Below, in pieces: positions 8,113 through 16,214 of a stretch of 29,401 nt of DNA. Position numbers and translations under genes: made by a program. Every line of letters starts with the position of its first letter. The stretch's first letter is position 1. Origin of the DNA: Blastococcus sp. CT_GayMR20. GTDB lineage: Bacteria > Actinomycetota > Actinomycetes > Mycobacteriales > Geodermatophilaceae. The stretch covers positions 1 through 29,401 of the forward strand of contig NZ_SPQM01000058.1 of the NCBI RefSeq assembly GCF_004570345.1, in the 5' to 3' direction. The notes beneath the pieces were generated by a model, which worked only from the letters and a program-made list of their open reading frames with translations, ran no database searches and was not told the origin of the DNA.

Positions 8113-9248
8113 CTCAGTCGAAGGGGCGCGAGCCTGGCGAGAAACCGCTCGGCGACGTGATCGATGTCGTCGTCACGCAGGTTCACGTGCGTCGGCAGGG
8201 AGATGCCGCGCCGGCCCAGCATCCCAGACACCGGGAAGGTGTCCTCCTGGAGGTAGGGCGGGAGGGTGTGCATGGGGTGGAAGACCGGACGGGTCTCGAT
8301 GCCGTCCATCGCCAGAGCGTCGATCATCCCGTCGCGCTCGGCCATGGTGGTGTGCTCGGGCAGGAGAACGGTGTAGAGCCAGTTCACGCGGGTCGCCCGG
8401 GGATCGGTCAACGGCGTCTGGATGCCCGGCACGCCGGCGAGGTGGGCGTCGTAGCGCTCGGCCACCTCCTGGCGGCGCAGCAGGAACTCCGAGAGCTGCT
8501 CCAGCTGGGCGCAGCCGATGGCGGCAGCGATGTTGGTCATGCGGTAGTTGAAGCCGACCTCGGGGAACCAGTACCGGCGCTGGGGGTCCATGCCCTGCCC
8601 CCGGAGCAGGCGCAGCCGTGCGGCCAGGGCGTCGTCGTCGGTGGTGACGGCACCGCCCTCACCGGTGGTGAGGACCTTGTTGCCGAAGAAGCTGAAGACG
8701 CCGGCGGTGCCGAGGGAACCGACCGGCCGGCCCTCCCACGTCGCGGTGTGCGCTTCGGCGGCGTCCTCGACCAGGGCGAGCCCGTGGCGGTCGGCCAGCT
8801 GCCGGAGGTCGGTCATGTCCGCGGGGTGGCCGTAGAGGTGGACCGGGATCACGGCAACGGTCCGCCGGGTGATCCGCCGGGCGACGTCCGCCGGGTCGAT
8901 GCACATGGTCACCGGGTCCACGTCGGCGAGCACCGGGACGGCGCCGCAGTACTTCACGGCGTTGGCCGTGGCGATGTACGTGAGCGAGGGGACGATCACC
9001 TCGTCGCCCGGGCCGACGCCCAGGGCGGCGAGGGCCAGGTGGAGGGCCGTCGTCCCGTTGTTGGTCGCCACCGCGTGCTTCGTGCCTGCGACCTCGGCGA
9101 AGCGCTGCTCGAACAGGTCGATGAAGCGTCCGGCGGATGAGATCCAGGTCGACTCCATGCATTCCTGCACGTAGCGCTGCTCGTTGCCCCCGAGGCGGGG
9201 CTCGGCCACCTTGACGGTGCGCGTCTGGGTGATGGGAAGGGCCGTCAT
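8109..9248 (-). CDS. DegT/DnrJ/EryC1 PLP-dependent sugar aminotransferase (PglE-like)
   Basis: This 379-aa enzyme starts at ATG 9248, preceded by GGAGA and overlapping the acetyltransferase stop (ATGA). Family landmarks are present: substrate and PLP contacts in NNGTTALHLALAALG at 63-77, the EDAAEAH block at 161-167, and FGNKVLTTGEGG at 188-199, in which Lys191 is the expected Schiff-base lysine. The family converts NDP-4-keto-6-deoxy sugars to NDP-4-amino sugars using glutamate. With the PglD-like acetyltransferase next to it, the pair should make a 4-acetamido-4,6-dideoxy sugar nucleotide, as in bacillosamine or perosamine pathways. No 4,6-dehydratase lies in the window, so its substrate must be supplied from elsewhere. 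Confidence 0.93.
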   Translation of the reverse strand: MTALPITQTRTVKVAEPRLGGNEQRYVQECMESTWISSAGRFIDLFEQRFAEVAGTKHAVATNNGTTALHLALAALGVGPGDEVIVPSLTYIATANAVKYCGAVPVLADVDPVTMCIDPADVARRITRRTVAVIPVHLYGHPADMTDLRQLADRHGLALVEDAAEAHTATWEGRPVGSLGTAGVFSFFGNKVLTTGEGGAVTTDDDALAARLRLLRGQGMDPQRRYWFPEVGFNYRMTNIAAAIGCAQLEQLSEFLLRRQEVAERYDAHLAGVPGIQTPLTDPRATRVNWLYTVLLPEHTTMAERDGMIDALAMDGIETRPVFHPMHTLPPYLQEDTFPVSGMLGRRGISLPTHVNLRDDDIDHVAERFLARLAPLRLR

Positions 9249-9880
9249 GAACGTCTCCTGGATCGTGCGGGGGCGCCCACGACGGTCTCTCGTGGTGGGA
9301 CGTCGGTGATGACTACGGCTCCGGCGCCCACGACGGCCCAGGGGCCGACGTGGACGTCCGGTATGACGGAGGCACCCACGCCCGCGAAGGCGCCCGCACC
9401 GATGCGGACTCCTCCGGCGAGATGCGTGCCGGGTGCGATGTGCGCGAACTCTTCGATGACGCAGTCGTGGTCGACGCTGGCCGCGGTGTTGACCACCGCA
9501 CCGGTCCCGATCTCCGCGCGCGGGCCGACGAGGGCGCCGTGCAGGACAGCGGCTCCCGGTAGGACCGACGCGTAGGAGGACACGCGGGCCGTGTCGGCCA
9601 CGAGCGTTGCCAGGTCGAACCCGAGCTCCATGACGCGGCCGCACAGCGTGCGACGGAGGCTGTTGTCGCCGAGGGCGACGAAGGCCGATGTCACGTCCGA
9701 ACGACGGAGTTCCTCGAGGGCGTCGTCACCGCCCAGATACTTCAGCGGCAGCCGGTCGTCCGGTTCCGGGGAGACATAGCCCACGAACTCCAGACGGCGC
9801 TGATCGGCGGCGTCGAGGCAGGACATGGCGTGTCCACCCCCGCCGACCATGACGACTCGTTCCGGTCCGAGGGCACTCAT
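9245..9880 (-). CDS. PglD-family sugar O/N-acetyltransferase
   Basis: This protein is 211 aa from ATG 9880. It has an N-terminal Rossmann-like domain (RVVMVGGGGHAMSC) that holds the UDP/dTDP sugar in this family. The C-terminal left-handed beta-helix shows hexapeptide repeats (GPRAEIGTGAVVNTAASVDH and onward). The His of ASVDHDC is the expected catalytic base. It probably acetylates the 4-amino group made by the aminotransferase encoded just downstream (ATGA overlap). A GTG at 9916 would add 12 residues. I prefer 9880 because a promoter -10 at 9919-9924 places the transcript start near 9912, inside that extension. It is the first gene of the minus-strand glycan operon. Confidence 0.88.
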   Translation of the reverse strand: MSALGPERVVMVGGGGHAMSCLDAADQRRLEFVGYVSPEPDDRLPLKYLGGDDALEELRRSDVTSAFVALGDNSLRRTLCGRVMELGFDLATLVADTARVSSYASVLPGAAVLHGALVGPRAEIGTGAVVNTAASVDHDCVIEEFAHIAPGTHLAGGVRIGAGAFAGVGASVIPDVHVGPWAVVGAGAVVITDVPPRETVVGAPARSRRRS

Positions 9881-9918
9881 CGAGAGCTCACGCTCCGTCG
9901 TCCCCCCGTCACTCACTT

Positions 9919-9946
9919 AAGGTAACGCGGTAACTCCGAATGGCAA
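9919..9946 (-). promoter_or_regulatory. Promoter of the minus-strand glycan operon, with repeats
   Basis: On the minus strand, TTGCCA (9946-9941) and TACCTT (9924-9919) are separated by 16 nt, a good sigma-70-type pair. Transcription would begin near 9912. Two copies of GGTAAC (plus strand, 9921-9926 and 9929-9934), 8 bp apart, cover the -10 and spacer. A second direct repeat, GATGTGAC, lies upstream at 9970-9977 and 9979-9986. Both repeat pairs are candidate regulator sites. Confidence 0.5.
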
Positions 9947-9999
9947 GCGGTACGGGTTCCTGCGCGACGGATGTGACCGATGTGACTCGTGGGACGACG

Positions 10000-11109
10000 T
10001 TACGGTTTCTTTACCGCCGCAGCGCTGCGCAGGACCCCGGCGGTGGCTCGGGCACTGGCACCCCAATCGAGTTCCTCCGCACGGGCGCTCGAGGCGTGAC
10101 GCATCGCCAGGTTGCGAGCATCGTCGGCGGCCTCCGCGAGACCCCGGGCCACGTCCACGGCATCGTGCGGATCGACGAGCACGGCGGCTCCACCCGCGGC
10201 CTCCTCCGTCGCCGTGCCCCGGGAGGTGACGACCGGCGTCCCGTGAGCCATGGCCTCGGTGACCGGCATGCCGTACCCCTCCTTCAGCGAGGGGTAGCAG
10301 AAGACGCGCGCCCCGGCGTACGCCGCCTCGAGGTCGGGCCGGGACAGCCGACCCAGTAGCCGCACCCGCTCGCCCTGCCCCCCGGCGAGGCGGTCCTGCT
10401 CCGGACCCCAGCCCTCCGGCCCGGCCAGGACGAGGTCCAGGTCGGCGCCGGTGTCCAGGAGGCGGCCGAATGCGGCCACGAGCGTGGGCAGGTTCTTCCG
10501 CGGTTCGCGGGTGCCGGCCCACAGGACGTAGGGCCGCTCGAGGCCGTGCCGCTCCAGGAACTCCGTCACCTGCGCCGGAGTGACCGTCGCCCGCCGCACC
10601 CCATGAGGGACGACGTGCAGCCGGTCCTCGGCGATACCGGCGGCCACGCAGTCGTCGCGGGTGGCGTGCGACGGCACGATGACGGCCGCCGCCTCGTCCC
10701 GGGCGATCTCGAGGCCGCGCCGGAAGAACCGGACCCCGCGGGGCGTGAAGTGCCCGGGGTCGTCGAGGAACGCCAGGTCGTGGACCGTGACCACCAGCGG
10801 CACGCGGGCGCCGGGCGCCGCCCACGTGGTCGCGTGCACGACGTCGGCTCCGCGCCCCACGCGGGGACGGCGGGCGCGCTGCCAGGCCTCGTACAACGCG
10901 ACACGCGGGAGCGGCAGCCGGCGGAGGGGGAGGTCCAGGCCCTCGGGCGCCGGCCCGCGGTGCCACGCGGCCACTCCCGTCACCGTCAGGTCCGGCATGG
11001 CGGCGTACTCGCGGACCAGCTCCCGGATGTAGGTGGCGGAACCACCCGGCACCGGCTGCCACAACTGCTCCACGGTCATGGCGACCTGCAGCGGCCCGGG
11101 GTCGTCCAC
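10000..11109 (-). CDS. GT4-family glycosyltransferase
   Basis: This 369-aa GT-B enzyme starts at GTG 11109. N-terminal EQLWQPVPGGSATYIREL is the usual acceptor-domain glycine loop, VHATTWAAP and VVTVHDLAFLDDP follow, and the donor half shows VLWAGTREPRKNLP and SLKEGYGMPVTEAMAHGTPVVTS with intact E-x7-E. A TACGTT -10 box ends 6 nt before the GTG, so the mRNA is probably leaderless. The gene is divergent from a similar GT4 gene at 11158, and both resemble mannosyl- or rhamnosyl-transferases of cell-envelope glycans. The stop is TAA at 10002-10000; 80-120 bp separate it from the acetyltransferase operon downstream. Confidence 0.92.
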   Translation of the reverse strand: MDDPGPLQVAMTVEQLWQPVPGGSATYIRELVREYAAMPDLTVTGVAAWHRGPAPEGLDLPLRRLPLPRVALYEAWQRARRPRVGRGADVVHATTWAAPGARVPLVVTVHDLAFLDDPGHFTPRGVRFFRRGLEIARDEAAAVIVPSHATRDDCVAAGIAEDRLHVVPHGVRRATVTPAQVTEFLERHGLERPYVLWAGTREPRKNLPTLVAAFGRLLDTGADLDLVLAGPEGWGPEQDRLAGGQGERVRLLGRLSRPDLEAAYAGARVFCYPSLKEGYGMPVTEAMAHGTPVVTSRGTATEEAAGGAAVLVDPHDAVDVARGLAEAADDARNLAMRHASSARAEELDWGASARATAGVLRSAAAVKKP

Positions 11110-11115
11110 GGACCG

Positions 11116-11134
11116 AACGTAGCCGCCGTAGTGT
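11116..11134. promoter_or_regulatory. Back-to-back divergent -10 boxes
   Basis: Minus-strand TACGTT (11121-11116) ends 6 nt before GTG 11109. Plus-strand TAGTGT (11129-11134) ends 6 nt before GTG 11141. Only 7 bp lie between the two -10 boxes, so two polymerases could not occupy them together. No clear -35 is present for either. Confidence 0.45.
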
Positions 11135-11140
11135 TGCCGC

Positions 11141-11161
11141 GTGGGGGCGGTGCGGGCGTGA
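11141..11161 (+). promoter_or_regulatory. Candidate leaderless mini-ORF coupled to GT4 gene
   Basis: GTG at 11141 lies 6 nt after a TAGTGT -10 box. It opens a six-residue frame (M-G-A-V-R-A) whose TGA overlaps the glycosyltransferase GTG at 11158 as GTGA. If transcription starts at 11141, ribosomes would load on this mini-ORF and restart on the transferase. Confidence 0.4.
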
Positions 11162-12303
11162 CGCTTCGGGTGCTGGTCGACGTCACCGCGATCCCGCAGG
11201 ACCGGGGCGGGGTGGGCCGCTACCTCGACGGCGTGCTGCCGCCGCTGGCGGCGCTGGCCGTCGACCTCGTCCTGGTCGCGCAGCCGCACGACGTCGAGGG
11301 CTTCGCCCGCAGGATGCCGTCGGCCGAGGTGATCGCGGCTCCGGCGGCCATCGCCCGCCGGCCGGTGCGGTTGGCCTGGGAGCAGACCGGGCTCCCGCGG
11401 CTGGCGAAGGCCTGCCGTGCCGACGTGCTGCACAGCCCGCACTACACGATGCCGGTCCTCGCGGGCCGGCCCGTGGTGGTGACCGTGCACGACGCGACCT
11501 TCTTCACCGACCCCCAGGTGCACTCCGCCGTCAAGGGGCGGTTCTTCCGCGCCGCCACCCGTCTCGCCGGCCGGCGGGCCGCCGTCCTCATCGCGCCGTC
11601 GCGGGCCACCCGGTCCGAGGTCGTCCGCGAGGCCCGCGTGGACCCGGCGAAGATCTGCGTCGCCTGGCACGGCGTCGACACGTCGGTGTTCCGGCCGCCG
11701 GCCGAGGACGACCGTGCCCGGGTGGCCGCCTCGCTCGGCCTGGAGGGACGGCGGTACCTCGCCTTCCTCGGCACCATCGAGCCGCGCAAGAACGTCCCCG
11801 AGCTGATCCGGGGCTGGGTGGCGGCGGTGGCGGACACCCCCGATCCGCCGGCGCTGGTCCTGGCCGGCGGGCGGGGCTGGGACGACGAGGTCGACGCCGC
11901 CGTGGCCGCCGTCCCTCCGGGCCTCACGGTGGTGCGACCGGGCTACGTCCCCCTCGACGACCTGCCCGGCCTGCTGGGCGGGGCCGAGGTCGTCGCCTAT
12001 CCCAGCCTGGGGGAGGGCTTCGGCCTCCCGGTGCTGGAGGCGATGGCCTGCGGTGCGACCGTCCTGACCACCGACCGGCTCGCCCTGCCCGAGGTGGGCG
12101 GTGACGCTGTGGCGTACTGCGGCACCGACAGCGCCTCGATCGCCGCCCAGCTGAGCCGGCTGCTGGCCGACGCGGGCGAGCGACGGCGGCTCGCCGGCCT
12201 CGCCCGCGAACGGGCCGCCCAGTTCACCTGGGAGCGGGCGGCGGAGATCCACCTCGACGCCTATCGCGCCGCCGCCGCGAACGGTCCGACGGGCCCCGTC
12301 TAG
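11158..12303 (+). CDS. GT4-family glycosyltransferase
   Basis: This 381-aa GT-B enzyme starts at GTG 11158 (MTLRVLVDVTAIPQ); an in-frame GTG at 11131 is the alternative. Domain landmarks are GGVGRYLDGVLPPL, DVLHSPHYTMP and VVTVHDATFFTDP, then the donor half FLGTIEPRKNVPELI and SLGEGFGLPVLEAMACGATVLT with E-x7-E intact. These wordings fit mannosyltransferases of the PimB/MgtA/WbaZ-like group. Its position next to a WbbL-like gene and manC suggests envelope mannan or linker synthesis using GDP-mannose made by the neighbours. The TAG stop (12301-12303) also forms the first three bases of the next gene's -10 box. Confidence 0.92.
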   Translation: MTLRVLVDVTAIPQDRGGVGRYLDGVLPPLAALAVDLVLVAQPHDVEGFARRMPSAEVIAAPAAIARRPVRLAWEQTGLPRLAKACRADVLHSPHYTMPVLAGRPVVVTVHDATFFTDPQVHSAVKGRFFRAATRLAGRRAAVLIAPSRATRSEVVREARVDPAKICVAWHGVDTSVFRPPAEDDRARVAASLGLEGRRYLAFLGTIEPRKNVPELIRGWVAAVADTPDPPALVLAGGRGWDDEVDAAVAAVPPGLTVVRPGYVPLDDLPGLLGGAEVVAYPSLGEGFGLPVLEAMACGATVLTTDRLALPEVGGDAVAYCGTDSASIAAQLSRLLADAGERRRLAGLARERAAQFTWERAAEIHLDAYRAAAANGPTGPV

Positions 12304-12306
12304 GGT
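12301..12306 (+). promoter_or_regulatory. -10 box of wbbL-manC, overlapping a stop codon
   Basis: TAGGGT ends 7 nt before GTG 12314, the spacing expected for a leaderless transcript. Its first three bases are the stop codon of the upstream glycosyltransferase, so the pair wbbL-manC can have its own start inside the operon. Confidence 0.45.
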
Positions 12307-12313
12307 CGCTGCC

Positions 12314-13279
12314 GTGGGGAACGAGTCGGCGACGCCATTGCGCGTCGTGGCGGTGACCTACTCGCCGGGGGAGGCCCTCGAGGGCTTCCTCGGTTCCCTG
12401 GCGGAGGCCACCAGCCGCCCCGTCGACGTGGTGCTGGCCGACAACGGCTCGACCGACGGCGTGCCCGAACGGGCCGCTGCCCGCCATCCGCACGTCCGTC
12501 TGCTGCGCACCGGCGGCAACATCGGCTACGGACCCGCCGCCAACGCCGGCCTCGCCGACCGGCGTCAGGGCTGGGCGCTCGTCTCCAACCCCGACATCCG
12601 GTTCGAGCCGGGAGCGGTGGACGAACTCCTGGACGTCGCGGCGCGCTGGCCGCGGGCAGCCACCGTCGGCCCGGCCATCCGCACGCCCGACGGGCAGCTG
12701 TACCCGTCCGCGCGCGACCTCCCGTCGCTGTCCACCGGCATCGGCCACGCGCTGCTCGGCTGGGCGTGGCCGAGCAACCCGTGGACCGCGCGGTACCGCC
12801 GCGAGCGCGAGGCGCCGCGCGAGCGGACGGCCGGCTGGCTGTCCGGTTCGTGTTTCCTCGTGGACCTCGAGGCCTTCCACTCCGTCGGCGGGTTCGATCC
12901 CGGGTATTTCATGTACTTCGAGGACGTCGACCTCGCCGAGCGGCTCACGCGGCGGGGCTGGTTGCACGTCTACGCGCCGTCCGCGGTGGTCGAGCACGAG
13001 GGTGGGCACGCCACCCGCCGGAATCCGCACCGGATGCAGCGCGTCCACCACACGAGCGCGCTGCGGTACCTCTCCCGCCGGTACCCCGGTCGCCTGCGCA
13101 TGCCGTTGCGGGCGGCACTCCGGGCCGGCCTGGGCGGCCGGATGCTCATCTCGTACGTGAGCTCCCGGGTGGGCGCGGGCGCGCAGCCGCAGCGGTCGGC
13201 CGACGAGCTGCCCCGTCGGCGGCGACGCCCGTGGCGCCGGGCGGGAGCACGGGAACCGATCGAGAGGACGACCCAGTGA
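12314..13279 (+). CDS. wbbL: GT2 rhamnosyltransferase, WbbL-like
   Basis: This 321-aa GT-A transferase starts at GTG 12314. Motifs are VAVTYSPGEALEGFL, DNGSTDG (nucleotide contact), GGNIGYGPAANAGL, SNPDIRFEPGAV (metal-binding Asp region), then GSCFLVD and FDPGYFMYFEDVDLAERL, which carries the acidic residues used in catalysis. This pattern is that of actinobacterial WbbL, the dTDP-Rha : decaprenyl-PP-GlcNAc rhamnosyltransferase that builds the linker between peptidoglycan and arabinogalactan. In M. tuberculosis wbbL1 also neighbours a mannose-1-phosphate guanylyltransferase gene. If this host lacks arabinogalactan, the same reaction may serve another rhamnose-containing wall polymer. The C-terminal tail is strongly basic (ELPRRRRRPWRRAG). 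Confidence 0.88.
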   Translation: MGNESATPLRVVAVTYSPGEALEGFLGSLAEATSRPVDVVLADNGSTDGVPERAAARHPHVRLLRTGGNIGYGPAANAGLADRRQGWALVSNPDIRFEPGAVDELLDVAARWPRAATVGPAIRTPDGQLYPSARDLPSLSTGIGHALLGWAWPSNPWTARYRREREAPRERTAGWLSGSCFLVDLEAFHSVGGFDPGYFMYFEDVDLAERLTRRGWLHVYAPSAVVEHEGGHATRRNPHRMQRVHHTSALRYLSRRYPGRLRMPLRAALRAGLGGRMLISYVSSRVGAGAQPQRSADELPRRRRRPWRRAGAREPIERTTQ

Positions 13280-14376
13280 GACACGCGGTGATCATGGCCG
13301 GCGGATCCGGGACCCGGCTGTGGCCGCTGTCCCGGGCCGAGCGTCCCAAGCAGCTGCTCGACGTCGTCGACGACGGCGACGGCGGGGCCCACAGCCTGCT
13401 GGCCGAGGCCTTCACGCGCCTGCAGGCGGTCCTGCCGACCGGGCAGATCTGGGTCTGCACCGCCGCCCGCTACGGCGACCAGGTACGCGCCGCGCTGCCC
13501 GAGCTGGGCGCCGACCGGCTGGTCCTGGAACCGGTGGCCCGCGACACCGCCAATGCCGTCGGGCTCGCCGCCGCGCTCGTGGCCGACGCCGACCCCGACG
13601 CCGAGCTCGCGGTGGTCAGCGCCGACCACGTCATCCGGCCCGTCGAGCGGTTCGCTGCAACCCTCGAGACCGCCTACGAGGCCCTCGGCGCCCGCCCCCG
13701 CTCCCTGGTGACCCTCGGGATCACACCGACCTCTCCGGCGACCGGGTTCGGCTACGTGCAGCGGGGTGCGGAGACGGAGGTGCCCGGGGTGGCCGAGGCG
13801 GCCTCCTTCCGCGAGAAGCCCGACCGGGCCACGGCCGAGGAGTACCTCGCGTCGGGTGAGTACCTGTGGAACTCCGGGATGTTCGTGTGGCGGGCCCAGA
13901 CGGTCCTGGACGCCCTCGCCGACCACCTGCCGGAGTCCGCGGAGGGACTGGCGAAGATCGTGGCGGCACCCGCCGGCCCCGAGCGGGAGCGGGTCCTGGC
14001 CGAGGTCTTCCCGGACCTGCCGAAGATCAGCGTCGACTACGCCGTCCTGGAGCCGGCTGCCGCGGAGCCGGGCCGGGTGCTGGTCGCCGACCTCGACGTC
14101 GACTGGCTCGACGTCGGCTCGTGGCCCGCGCTGGCCTCGACCCTGTCCGACGACGGGGCGGGCAACGCCGTCCGTGGCCTGGCGGTCGTCGTCGACAGCT
14201 CGGGCAACATCGTGTTCAGCGACGACCCCGACCACCTCGTCGCGCTGGTCGGCGTCCGCGACAGCGTCGTCGTCCACACCGCCGACGTGACCATGGTCTG
14301 CCCGGTGTCCGACGCCGAGCGGGTCAAGCAACTGCTCGCCGCCGCCGAGGCCGCCCACGCCTCGCGGTACAGCTGA
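13276..14376 (+). CDS. manC: Mannose-1-phosphate guanylyltransferase
   Basis: This 366-aa protein starts at GTG 13276, GTGA-overlapping wbbL with GAGAGG upstream. The signature [12 protein letters not shown] at 8-19 and RPKQLL at 23-28 define GDP-mannose pyrophosphorylases; VSADHVI and FREKPD, then WNSGMFVW and ISVDYAVLE, complete the nucleotide and sugar sites. It lacks the C-terminal cupin isomerase domain of long bifunctional ManC/AlgA enzymes, so it is the short, monofunctional actinobacterial form. It makes GDP-mannose from mannose-1-phosphate and GTP, using the product of ManB encoded at 24357. GDP-mannose feeds the adjacent GT4 enzymes and polyprenyl-phosphate mannose. Confidence 0.95.
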   Translation: MRHAVIMAGGSGTRLWPLSRAERPKQLLDVVDDGDGGAHSLLAEAFTRLQAVLPTGQIWVCTAARYGDQVRAALPELGADRLVLEPVARDTANAVGLAAALVADADPDAELAVVSADHVIRPVERFAATLETAYEALGARPRSLVTLGITPTSPATGFGYVQRGAETEVPGVAEAASFREKPDRATAEEYLASGEYLWNSGMFVWRAQTVLDALADHLPESAEGLAKIVAAPAGPERERVLAEVFPDLPKISVDYAVLEPAAAEPGRVLVADLDVDWLDVGSWPALASTLSDDGAGNAVRGLAVVVDSSGNIVFSDDPDHLVALVGVRDSVVVHTADVTMVCPVSDAERVKQLLAAAEAAHASRYS

Positions 14377-14399
14377 GCGGCCTGACAGAGGACGTCCCT

Positions 14400-14430
14400 G
14401 TCCCCACCACTCGCAAGCTCGTGGCGGGAC
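14400..14430 (+). terminator. Imperfect hairpin after manC
   Basis: GTCCC and CCAC pair with GTGG and GGGAC (14400-14410 with 14421-14430), with a small bulge and a 10-nt loop. There is no T-tract. The 10-bp palindrome CCCTGCAGGG begins at its 3' end (14430-14439). A weak terminator between wbbL-manC and the SDR gene is plausible. Confidence 0.35.
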
Positions 14431-14470
14431 CCTGCAGGGAGGCCGAACCCTGCGCGATAACTTGCGGGTC

Positions 14471-15241
14471 ATGCAGAACTTCGACGTCGCCGCCGTGGTC
14501 TCCGGGGGAGCCTCCGGGCTCGGCGAGGCGACCACCCGCGCACTGGCCGCCCGCGGCGCCGCCGTGACCGTCCTCGACCTGCAGGAGGACCGCGGCCGGG
14601 CGCTGGCCGACGAGCTGGGCGGGCACACCACCTTCGTCCGCACCGACGTCACCGACGAGGCGTCCGTCCAGGCCGCCGTGGCCGAGGCGGCCGGCAAGGA
14701 CCGGCCGCTGCGCATCGCGGTCAACTGCGCCGGCATCGGCTGGGCGCAGCGGACCGTCGGCCGCGGTGGCGAGCCGCACGACCTGGGCGCCTTCACCACG
14801 ACCGTCATGGTGAACCTGGTCGGCACCTTCAACGTGCTGCGGCTGGCCGCCGCGGCGATGTCGACGACGGAGCCGGGCGAGGACGGCGAGCGCGGGGTCA
14901 TCGTCAACACCGCCTCGATCGCCGCCTACGACGGGCAGATCGGCCAGGTCGCCTACGCCGCGTCCAAGGGCGGCATCGTGGGCCTGACCCTGCCGGCCGC
15001 GCGCGATCTCTCCAGCGTGGGCGTGCGGGTGTGCACGATCGCTCCCGGGCTGGTCGACACGCCGCTGCTCGGCAGCCTTCCCGAGGAGGCGCGGACGGCG
15101 CTGTCCGCAGGCATACCCTTCCCGAAGCGTCTCGGCCGCCCGGCCGACTTCGCCGAGCTGGCACTCGCGATCGTCGAGCACGGTTACCTCAACGGCGAGG
15201 TCATCCGGATGGACGGCGCCCTGCGCATGGCACCACGCTGA
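14471..15241 (+). CDS. SDR-family dehydrogenase (3-hydroxyacyl-CoA dehydrogenase-like)
   Basis: This 256-aa classical short-chain dehydrogenase starts at ATG 14471. TAACTT ends 7 nt earlier, so the message is probably leaderless. The dinucleotide loop [10 protein letters not shown] (11-20), Asp in VLDLQ (NAD preference), NCAGIG (85-90), and the catalytic triad Ser149, Tyr162, Lys166 (YAASK) are all present. The motif [23 protein letters not shown] near the end resembles HSD17B10-type 3-hydroxyacyl-CoA dehydrogenases that act in branched-chain amino acid or fatty acid breakdown. It has no obvious link to the flanking glycan genes and may be a local insertion relative to the mycobacterial order. 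Confidence 0.9.
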   Translation: MQNFDVAAVVSGGASGLGEATTRALAARGAAVTVLDLQEDRGRALADELGGHTTFVRTDVTDEASVQAAVAEAAGKDRPLRIAVNCAGIGWAQRTVGRGGEPHDLGAFTTTVMVNLVGTFNVLRLAAAAMSTTEPGEDGERGVIVNTASIAAYDGQIGQVAYAASKGGIVGLTLPAARDLSSVGVRVCTIAPGLVDTPLLGSLPEEARTALSAGIPFPKRLGRPADFAELALAIVEHGYLNGEVIRMDGALRMAPR

Positions 15242-15284
15242 CCGGCTCACGCCGGCACCACACCGCACCACCCGGGGGAACGTC

Positions 15285-16214
15285 CTGACCAGCACGCTGT
15301 CGGCGGCCGACTTCGCGACCCAGTGGCGACCCGACTGGCCGCTCGAGCTGCTCGGGGCGCTGTCCCCGCACCGCCGCGGCACCGGGGACCCGACGATGCG
15401 GATCGGCGCCGACGGGCTGTGGCGGACCACCACGACGCCGGACGGCCCCGCCACCGTGCGCATCACCATGACGTCCGGGACGGTGCACGTCGCCGCGTGG
15501 GGGGCCGGGGCCGAGCGGGCCGGGGCGGCCGTCCCGGAGTGGCTGGGCGCCGACGACCCGGCCGGGGACTTCGACCCCGGCGGTCACCCGCTCGTCGCGG
15601 ACCTGCACCGGCGCACGCCCTGGTTGCGGCTGGGCCGCACCGGGCGCACCTGGGACGCCCTCGTGCCCGCCGTCCTCGAGCAGAAGGTGACCACCGTCGA
15701 GGCGAACCGGGTGTGGCGGGAGCTGCTGCGCCTCGCCGGGGAGCCGGCACCGGGCCCGGCGCCCGAGGGGATGCGCGTGCCGCCCTCGGCGCGGCGCGTC
15801 CTGGACGTCACCGACTGGCAGTGGCACGCCTGCGGTCTGGACGGCGCCCGCCGCCGAGCGCTCCGGGCGGTGGCGACCGTCGCGTCGCGCCTGGAGCCCG
15901 AGGTCGCCGGCGACTCGGCGGCGCTGCAGAAGCGGCTGCGCTCCGTCCCGGGCATCGGCGTCTGGACGGCGGCAGAGGTCGTGCAGCGGACGCTGGGCTG
16001 CCCGGACACGGTGAGCGTCGGCGACTACCACCTGAAGAACATCGTCGGGTTCGCGCTGGCCGGCCGGAGGAACACCGACGACGCCGGGATGCTGGACCTG
16101 CTCGAACCGTGGCGCGGTCACCGCCAGCGGGTGGTGCGGCTGCTGCTGGCCGGCGGTCCCCGCCGGCCCCGGCGCGGGCCGCGCTTCGCGCCGACCGACT
16201 ACCGGTCGATCTAG
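15285..16214 (+). CDS. AlkA-type DNA-3-methyladenine glycosylase
   Basis: This helix-hairpin-helix glycosylase removes alkylated purines. The HhH motif lies at about 218-231 (RSVPGIGVWTAAEV), and Asp247 in VSVGDYHL is the expected catalytic Asp. LEQKVTTVEANRVW (131-144) is the conserved helix before it. The first ATG in frame (15396) would remove the N-terminal segment ELLGALSPHRRGTGDPT, which fits the RRG-x-GDPT block I recall from this family. No ATG, GTG or TTG exists between there and 15285, so I place the start at CTG 15285, which follows GGGGGAA by 4 nt; protein length is 309. The TAG stop sits in CTAG, shared with the converging marR gene. Confidence 0.85.
   Translation: MTSTLSAADFATQWRPDWPLELLGALSPHRRGTGDPTMRIGADGLWRTTTTPDGPATVRITMTSGTVHVAAWGAGAERAGAAVPEWLGADDPAGDFDPGGHPLVADLHRRTPWLRLGRTGRTWDALVPAVLEQKVTTVEANRVWRELLRLAGEPAPGPAPEGMRVPPSARRVLDVTDWQWHACGLDGARRRALRAVATVASRLEPEVAGDSAALQKRLRSVPGIGVWTAAEVVQRTLGCPDTVSVGDYHLKNIVGFALAGRRNTDDAGMLDLLEPWRGHRQRVVRLLLAGGPRRPRRGPRFAPTDYRSI

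Noticed and set aside
9970..9986. TGTGA repeats as a CRP/FNR-type site
   Set aside because: The two TGTGA copies are direct, not inverted, so they do not form the TGTGA-N6-TCACA site.
12970..14910. 646-codon minus-strand open frame
   Set aside because: Antisense to manC and the SDR gene; no recognisable domain.
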